A stretch of 64,000 nucleotides of DNA from CAZABG01 sp964460985 (GTDB lineage Bacteria; Chlamydiota; Chlamydiia; Chlamydiales; Parachlamydiaceae), in assembly GCA_964460985.1 (NCBI GenBank), contig CAYWQX010000007.1:1-64000 (forward strand), given 5' to 3'. Made by a program: the position numbers and the translations under genes. Of this stretch, positions 60,020 to 64,000 are shown in pieces (positions within the stretch are counted from its first letter, which is position 1; each line of letters starts with the position of its first letter). The notes below the pieces were generated by a model, which saw nothing but the letters and a program-made list of their open reading frames with translations, made no database searches and was not told the origin of the DNA.

Positions 60020-60459
60020 GCCGCTTTTTTGCGTCGGCGTTTTTTGTTGAGGTACTTCGTTTTGTACTCTTCAACTTGTGCTTCATGGATAACCCATGCA
60101 GCGCCTTTACGAACTGCAGTCATTTTACCGGAACGGGTGGCATAATACACTTTCTGCGGTGGAACACCGAGCATTCTTGCCACTTGATTCACAGAAAAAT
60201 AACCTTTGCAGTTATCAAAAATCAGCTCGCCGTTAAACACGGACTTTGCACGAGAATACTTATGTTTCCTGTACTCAGCCAAATCATCAAGGTGAATGGT
60301 CCAACGGGCAGAGTCTTTGTGCGCTTTAAGTTTATTCAACTTAATAGCAACGTAGATTGCCTGACGAGTAACCTTATTGATTTTAGCTGCTTCAGTAATG
60401 GAAACTAGTTTCTTTTCCTCTTGAACTACGGGAGTAGCTTCCTCTACGTTCAAAGACAT
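60016..60459 (-). CDS. euo: EUO, chlamydial developmental DNA-binding regulator
   Basis: 147 residues, shorter than the C. trachomatis protein (CT446, about 180). Two excisionase/MerR-type helix-turn-helix modules are visible, residues 18-68 (LVSITEAAKINKVTRQAIYVA … WTIHLDDLAEYRKHKY) and 87-136 (YFSVNQVARMLGVPPQKVYYA … WVIHEAQVEEYKTKY), and the C-terminus is a run of basic residues (LNKKRRRKKAA). EUO is known to bind AT-rich promoters and repress late genes during early and mid development. Next to recJ and secDF as in C. trachomatis. GGAGG lies before the ATG; the leader is long (about 90 bases). Confidence 0.9.
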   Translation of the reverse strand: MSLNVEEATPVVQEEKKLVSITEAAKINKVTRQAIYVAIKLNKLKAHKDSARWTIHLDDLAEYRKHKYSRAKSVFNGELIFDNCKGYFSVNQVARMLGVPPQKVYYATRSGKMTAVRKGAAWVIHEAQVEEYKTKYLNKKRRRKKAA

Positions 60460-60557
60460 TAAAAACCTCCAAAATCTAAATTAAATTCAAAATTGCTAAA
60501 TATCATATCATTTATGGTTTTATTTTAAAATAAACAAAATCTTAACGATTACCTAAT

Positions 60558-60587
60558 ATTATAACAATTTTTAACAAATTTTAACAA
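60558..60587 (-). promoter_or_regulatory. euo promoter with three phased TAACAA boxes
   Basis: On the minus strand: TTGTTA (-35, 60587-60582), 18-base spacer, TATAAT (60563-60558), the latter preceded by TGT giving an extended -10. The plus strand shows TAACAA at 60562, 60572 and 60582, exactly one helical turn apart. The 247-base gap 60460-60706 is extremely AT-rich and holds no gene; the tsp promoter must also lie here but I cannot place it. Confidence 0.6.
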
Positions 60588-60706
60588 TATTTAATTTTAA
60601 TTGATTTTGCTTAATTTGAATTTAGTAACGATTTTACTGTGTGAATGGGGGTTGTCAATTAAGCTCCTTTAAGAGAAAATTCCCTTTTATTTCTTTAAGA
60701 GGAATC

Positions 60707-62635
60707 ATGCTTCGTTATTTTCTTCTTCTCACTTGGGCTCTCCTCCCATTTCTAGGAGCTAAGCTACCCGATTTGACCCCCAAAGACGTTCATTCTCAGC
60801 TCAAAGAGATCATGAAAATGCATGCCAGCCAAAAGGAGCTGAATCCTACCCTCGTCAAAAGGGGGCTTGTCCTTTATATAGAAGATCTAGATCCAACGAA
60901 AACTTATTTTATTGAATCCGACATTAAAGAGTGGCTAGAGCCTTCAGACACCCTTGTCGAGACTGTATTAAAGGAATTTAACCAAGGGAATTTTGCCGAG
61001 TTCGAGCGCATTTTCAACCAAATGGTAAAAGCGATCGAAAGGCGTCACTCTCTTGAAAAACAGATCAACTTAGCCGATCTGCCGAAAGATGTGAAAGCGA
61101 AAGAATTCAAGGATATGAAATGGGCTACAACCCCTGACGAGCTGATGACAAGGCTAGAAAGGGTGAGAGCTTTGCAGATCCAATCGGCTGCGAAATTCAA
61201 CGAAGAGGTTAAAGAAAAATCTTTACAAAGGATTCAGAAAAGGCAGCAAAAATTCGAGGAGGAGATCTTGACCCAGGATCCGATCCAAAAACAGCGCTTC
61301 ATCCTCACAGAGATAATGAAAGCTTTTACCTCCTCTTTGGACACCCACACCGCCTATTTTACCCCGGAAGAAGCACAGCAATTTATGATTAATGTGCAGC
61401 AGCGTCTTTTCGGCATCGGAGCCCAATTAAGAGATGATTTAAATGGCTTTACCCTTACCAAATTAATCGAGGGAGGCCCCGCCTTTAATTCAAAAGAGCT
61501 TAAAGTAGGCGACCGAATCATTGCAGTAAACGGAGAGCCGGTGGTTGGGATGGATATCATCGATGCAGTCGACCTAATCCGCGGCGAAGAAAATACCCCT
61601 GTCACATTAACGATTATCCGCGAGAACGAGGTGGAGGGCAAAAAGGAAGAAGAAAAGAAAGAGGTGACCATCACTCGAGGGGAAGTCGTTTTAAAAGAGA
61701 CCCGCTTTGAAACCTCCTACGAGCCCTATGGGGATGGGATCATCGCCTATGTCCGTCTGTACTCTTTTTATCAAGATCCTGATAGCTCCTCTGCCGACGA
61801 CCTTGAAAAAGCTATCACTAAACTGAAAAACGAACATAAAATTTACGGCCTCATCTTCGATCTTCGTTTTAATTCGGGAGGCCTTCTTTCCCAGGCCGTC
61901 AACGTAACCGGTCTTTTTATTACCAAAGGGATTGTAGTCTCGATCAAAGATGATACGGGAGATGTCCAACATCTTCGTGACTTAGACGGAAAGACGGTCT
62001 ATGACGGACCTCTCTTTGTCCTCATCAATCGCGCCTCCGCATCGGCCTCCGAAATTGTAGCTCAAACACTTCAAGATTACGGAAGAGCCCTTGTCGTAGG
62101 CGACGACCACTCGTATGGAAAAGGCTCTTTCCAAACATTTACTCTGAACACCACCAAAAACGATACCGTCAATCCGAAAGGCGAATACAAAGTCACTCGA
62201 GGTAGATACTACACCGTTTCCGGTAAAACACCTCAGCTAAATGGCGTACAGTCAGAAATTGTCATCCCAGGCCCTTTATCAGAGACTGAGATTGGAGAAA
62301 AATTCGCCAAGTTTCCTTTAGAAGGCGATACGATCAAAGAAAACTTCGACGACGATCTTTCAGATATTCCTTTCTTTCAAAGGGACAAGATAAAATCGCT
62401 GTATAAATTCGATCTCCAAAAAAAGCTCGACCTCTACTCCCCTTATATTGCCACCCTCAAAAAGAACTCCGCCTACCGCATAGAACATGATAAAGCTTAT
62501 CAGCAGTTTTTAAAAGATATGAAGAAAAACGAAGTGGATGAAGAGAGCCTATCGGAAGAAAAAGTCCAAAACGATCTTCAACTCATGGAAACCTACAACA
62601 TCATGAGGGACTTAATTTTCCTCGAAAAGAAATAA
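60707..62635 (+). CDS. tsp: Tail-specific (C-terminal processing) protease Tsp/Prc
   Basis: 642 residues from ATG 60707 (AAGAGGA just upstream), which gives a proper signal peptide MLRYFLLLTWALLPFLGAK; an in-frame upstream start would bury it. A helical N-terminal domain (about 20-200) precedes a PDZ domain (about 225-320, FGIGAQLRDDLNGFTLTKLIEGGPA…VGDRIIAVNGEPV) and the S41 protease core. NRASASASEIVAQTL holds the catalytic Ser and GDDHSYGKGSFQT the catalytic Lys. It cleaves periplasmic proteins near their C-termini. Resembles CT441 in size; in C. trachomatis that gene is a few genes from euo. A terminator follows. Confidence 0.94.
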   Translation: MLRYFLLLTWALLPFLGAKLPDLTPKDVHSQLKEIMKMHASQKELNPTLVKRGLVLYIEDLDPTKTYFIESDIKEWLEPSDTLVETVLKEFNQGNFAEFERIFNQMVKAIERRHSLEKQINLADLPKDVKAKEFKDMKWATTPDELMTRLERVRALQIQSAAKFNEEVKEKSLQRIQKRQQKFEEEILTQDPIQKQRFILTEIMKAFTSSLDTHTAYFTPEEAQQFMINVQQRLFGIGAQLRDDLNGFTLTKLIEGGPAFNSKELKVGDRIIAVNGEPVVGMDIIDAVDLIRGEENTPVTLTIIRENEVEGKKEEEKKEVTITRGEVVLKETRFETSYEPYGDGIIAYVRLYSFYQDPDSSSADDLEKAITKLKNEHKIYGLIFDLRFNSGGLLSQAVNVTGLFITKGIVVSIKDDTGDVQHLRDLDGKTVYDGPLFVLINRASASASEIVAQTLQDYGRALVVGDDHSYGKGSFQTFTLNTTKNDTVNPKGEYKVTRGRYYTVSGKTPQLNGVQSEIVIPGPLSETEIGEKFAKFPLEGDTIKENFDDDLSDIPFFQRDKIKSLYKFDLQKKLDLYSPYIATLKKNSAYRIEHDKAYQQFLKDMKKNEVDEESLSEEKVQNDLQLMETYNIMRDLIFLEKK

Positions 62636-62643
62636 TTTAAATT

Positions 62644-62678
62644 AGTCCTTCTTAAATATATGGAAGGACTTTTTTTAT
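62644..62678 (+). terminator. Rho-independent terminator of tsp
   Basis: Stem AGTCCTTC / GAAGGACT (62644-62651 with 62663-62670), 11-base loop, tail TTTTTTTATTA. Confidence 0.85.
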
Positions 62679-62719
62679 TAATTTGTTTTTTTCTTAACAA
62701 CTTCTTTATACAAAAGAAT

Positions 62720-62725
62720 TATAAT
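62720..62725 (+). promoter_or_regulatory. Possible -10 box for the 62755 gene
   Basis: TATAAT with no good -35 at normal spacing (TTAACA is 20 bases away). AAGGA at 62743-62747 is the ribosome-binding site for ATG 62755. Confidence 0.4.
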
Positions 62726-62754
62726 TATTCCTTAAAGCAATTAAGGATTTTTTT

Positions 62755-63909
62755 ATGGGTTTGCAAATTTTAGCCGTATCGGGCGCTTCTGGATTTGGAT
62801 TCATCGTTGGGTTAGCTACAAGCGTATCAACCGCTGCAACGAGTGGCCTTGCGGCTGCACCCCTTGCCATTTCAAGTCTTGCCGACTATTTTATCGACAA
62901 AGCGGTTGAAGACAAAAAAATTTCTATCAAAACCGCGTTTATTATAAAAGTTTCCACTTTGATCGTCTTAACTGCAGCCACTATTGCGGCTGGTTTTTTT
63001 ATAGTCGGTCCCATTGCCGGAGCACTTTTGGCCATTCCGATTCTTATTAAAATAGGTTTTGTGTGCGTATCACATTATCGGTTTCTTAAATCAGTAGAGG
63101 CAGCACGAATTAAGCAGGAAAATTTTCAACATTTTCAACGTTCTCTGCATTCGATCTTAGAAAGCTTAAAAGTATTCGCTGACGACATACAAGGAGAATT
63201 TCAAGAGATTGAAGCCTTTTTCAGTGAAAGAGTGAAAGATAAAGATTCTATTGAAAAAAGAGAGGCCTCTCAAGCGCTTGCCAAGAAAAAAATTGAGATA
63301 AATGATTTTATCACAAATCTTCAGGCTTTCGAGAGCTTATTGGAAGAAGTTCTTAAAAAAGATCATTTATCTGGAAAGAACCGCACTGAATTACTATCTT
63401 TTATTCAGACATTTGTGAATTTTCCTTGTATTTTTGAGGATATAAATTTCGTCGAAACAATGTTTAAGGCAGGTGTTTTGCACCCCAAGATTATCACGAA
63501 AAGAAACAATATTACCGAATCTGACCCTAAAACTATTCCGAATGAAGAAAGAATGAAGTTTAGAGATGATCAATTGGCAAAAGTTCAAGAATTCACCTTA
63601 AAATTTCATGATACGGCTCAAAAATTGGAGCAGAGAACTCACAATGATCCAATCCTTTCGAAGTTGGTTTCAACGAGCTTGTCTGTCGCTAGAAATGTAA
63701 TGAGTGCCTTTGCCTCGACCATTGATGAGATCAAAAATATGACTGAAAAGTCTTATAATGAGGCCAAGATTAAACAAGTGGATTTAACCCTTCAAAGAAT
63801 CTACGAGATTTTACACAACAGAGTCTTGATGCTTTTCCTTGAGAAAAGCAACATTGAACTGAAAGACATTGCTTTTTATGAAGAAATTAACAAAACCTCG
63901 TTAACTTAA
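62755..63909 (+). CDS. Putative inclusion-membrane (Inc)-type protein with coiled coil
   Basis: 384 residues. Two long hydrophobic stretches near the N-terminus (about 3-44 and 60-108) form a bilobed membrane region without a cleavable signal; the rest (about 115-380) is charged and helical with coiled-coil character (FQRSLHSILESLKVFADDIQGEFQEIEAFF and later). This is the general layout of chlamydial Inc proteins, inserted in the inclusion membrane by type III secretion with the helical part facing the host cytosol. No family can be named. AAGGA precedes the ATG with 7-base spacing. A second gene with a similar N-terminus starts 6 bases later. Confidence 0.7.
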   Translation: MGLQILAVSGASGFGFIVGLATSVSTAATSGLAAAPLAISSLADYFIDKAVEDKKISIKTAFIIKVSTLIVLTAATIAAGFFIVGPIAGALLAIPILIKIGFVCVSHYRFLKSVEAARIKQENFQHFQRSLHSILESLKVFADDIQGEFQEIEAFFSERVKDKDSIEKREASQALAKKKIEINDFITNLQAFESLLEEVLKKDHLSGKNRTELLSFIQTFVNFPCIFEDINFVETMFKAGVLHPKIITKRNNITESDPKTIPNEERMKFRDDQLAKVQEFTLKFHDTAQKLEQRTHNDPILSKLVSTSLSVARNVMSAFASTIDEIKNMTEKSYNEAKIKQVDLTLQRIYEILHNRVLMLFLEKSNIELKDIAFYEEINKTSLT

Positions 63910-63915
63910 AATAAT

Positions 63916-64000
63916 ATGAATTACCTAAAACCGGTTGGATCGATCGCTCTGTCAGGGGGTTTTGGAGCTCTTGTAACGCTCGCGGCAAACCCTCTTGCCG
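63916..64000 (+). CDS. Start of a second Inc-like gene, cut off by the window edge
   Basis: ATG 63916 opens a frame that runs to the window end (28 codons), reading MNYLKPVGSIALSGGFGALV and on. It resembles the Gly/Ala/Ser-rich hydrophobic N-terminus of the preceding protein (SGASGFGFIVGLAT), suggesting a paralogue in tandem. There is no ribosome-binding site, so co-translation with the preceding gene is possible. Too short for a firm call. Confidence 0.45.
   Translation, partial: MNYLKPVGSIALSGGFGALVTLAANPLA

Overview
The window comes from a member of the phylum Chlamydiae, most likely an amoeba- or arthropod-associated Parachlamydiales-type bacterium rather than a Chlamydiaceae pathogen. 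The evidence is gene content plus gene order recalled from Chlamydia trachomatis, not a database search. Blocks that match are: zntA / CT728-like membrane protein / serS; the ADP/ATP translocase (CT065) / CT066-like gene / ytgABCD iron-transport operon / dxr / rseP (CT065-CT072); secDF / recJ / euo (CT448-CT446) with tsp close by; and a CIRCE-controlled hrcA-grpE-dnaK operon. Genes I would not expect in the reduced Chlamydiaceae (smc, alanine dehydrogenase, a large NAD-glutamate dehydrogenase, a Czc-type RND efflux system) point to the environmental chlamydiae.

Layout. 1-536: tail of a lysophospholipid acyltransferase-like gene. 571-9308: metal-homeostasis region with a CzcCBA-type tripartite efflux system, an orphan gene, and on the other strand a P1B-type ATPase translationally coupled to a VIT1/CCC1-like membrane protein. 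9377-13000: an unknown protein with an effector-like N-terminus, an M18 aminopeptidase and seryl-tRNA synthetase. 13105-23516: smc-ald, then an atypical Hsp70 overlapping a SWIM-SNF2 ATPase. 23518-28392: a cyclic-nucleotide-binding/CPBP-like membrane fusion, and an SDR abutting NAD-glutamate dehydrogenase. 28366-32103: CIRCE-hrcA-grpE-dnaK-terminator; the CIRCE contains the stop codon of the preceding gene. 32202-35119: two lineage-specific proteins. 35096-42145 (minus strand): dxr-rseP-glycosyltransferase-like-ABC-ABC, probably one operon. 42230-47573: a small Inc-like membrane protein, then the minus-strand operon mrp(DUF971 fusion)-ytgA-ytgB-ytgCR-ytgD with stop/start overlaps. 47913-50634: CT066-like gene, a degenerate 2H phosphoesterase, and the ADP/ATP translocase with clear promoter and terminator. 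50640-51560: about 0.9 kb without a credible gene, filled with structured repeats. 51566-60459: DUF2156 protein, SecDF, RecJ, RlmD-type methyltransferase and the developmental regulator EUO. 60707-64000: the Tsp protease and one complete plus one cut-off putative inclusion-membrane-type protein.

The most unusual item is the repeat island at 50725-51505. It holds two diverged, inverted copies of an element of about 250 bases whose predicted stems (50902-50920, 50938-50959, 51098-51113 and their counterparts on the minus strand) keep pairing through paired base changes while loops stay constant. This is the signature expected of a structured RNA, or of a palindromic mobile element. Other points worth a second look are two (perhaps three) genes whose -10 box sits so close to the start codon that the mRNA would be leaderless, a tandem duplication of the DNA-binding domain in EUO with three TAACAA boxes exactly 10 bp apart in its promoter, an Mrp ATPase that has lost its Fe-S cysteines but gained a cysteine-bearing DUF971 domain inside the iron operon, and the Hsp70-SNF2 gene pair.
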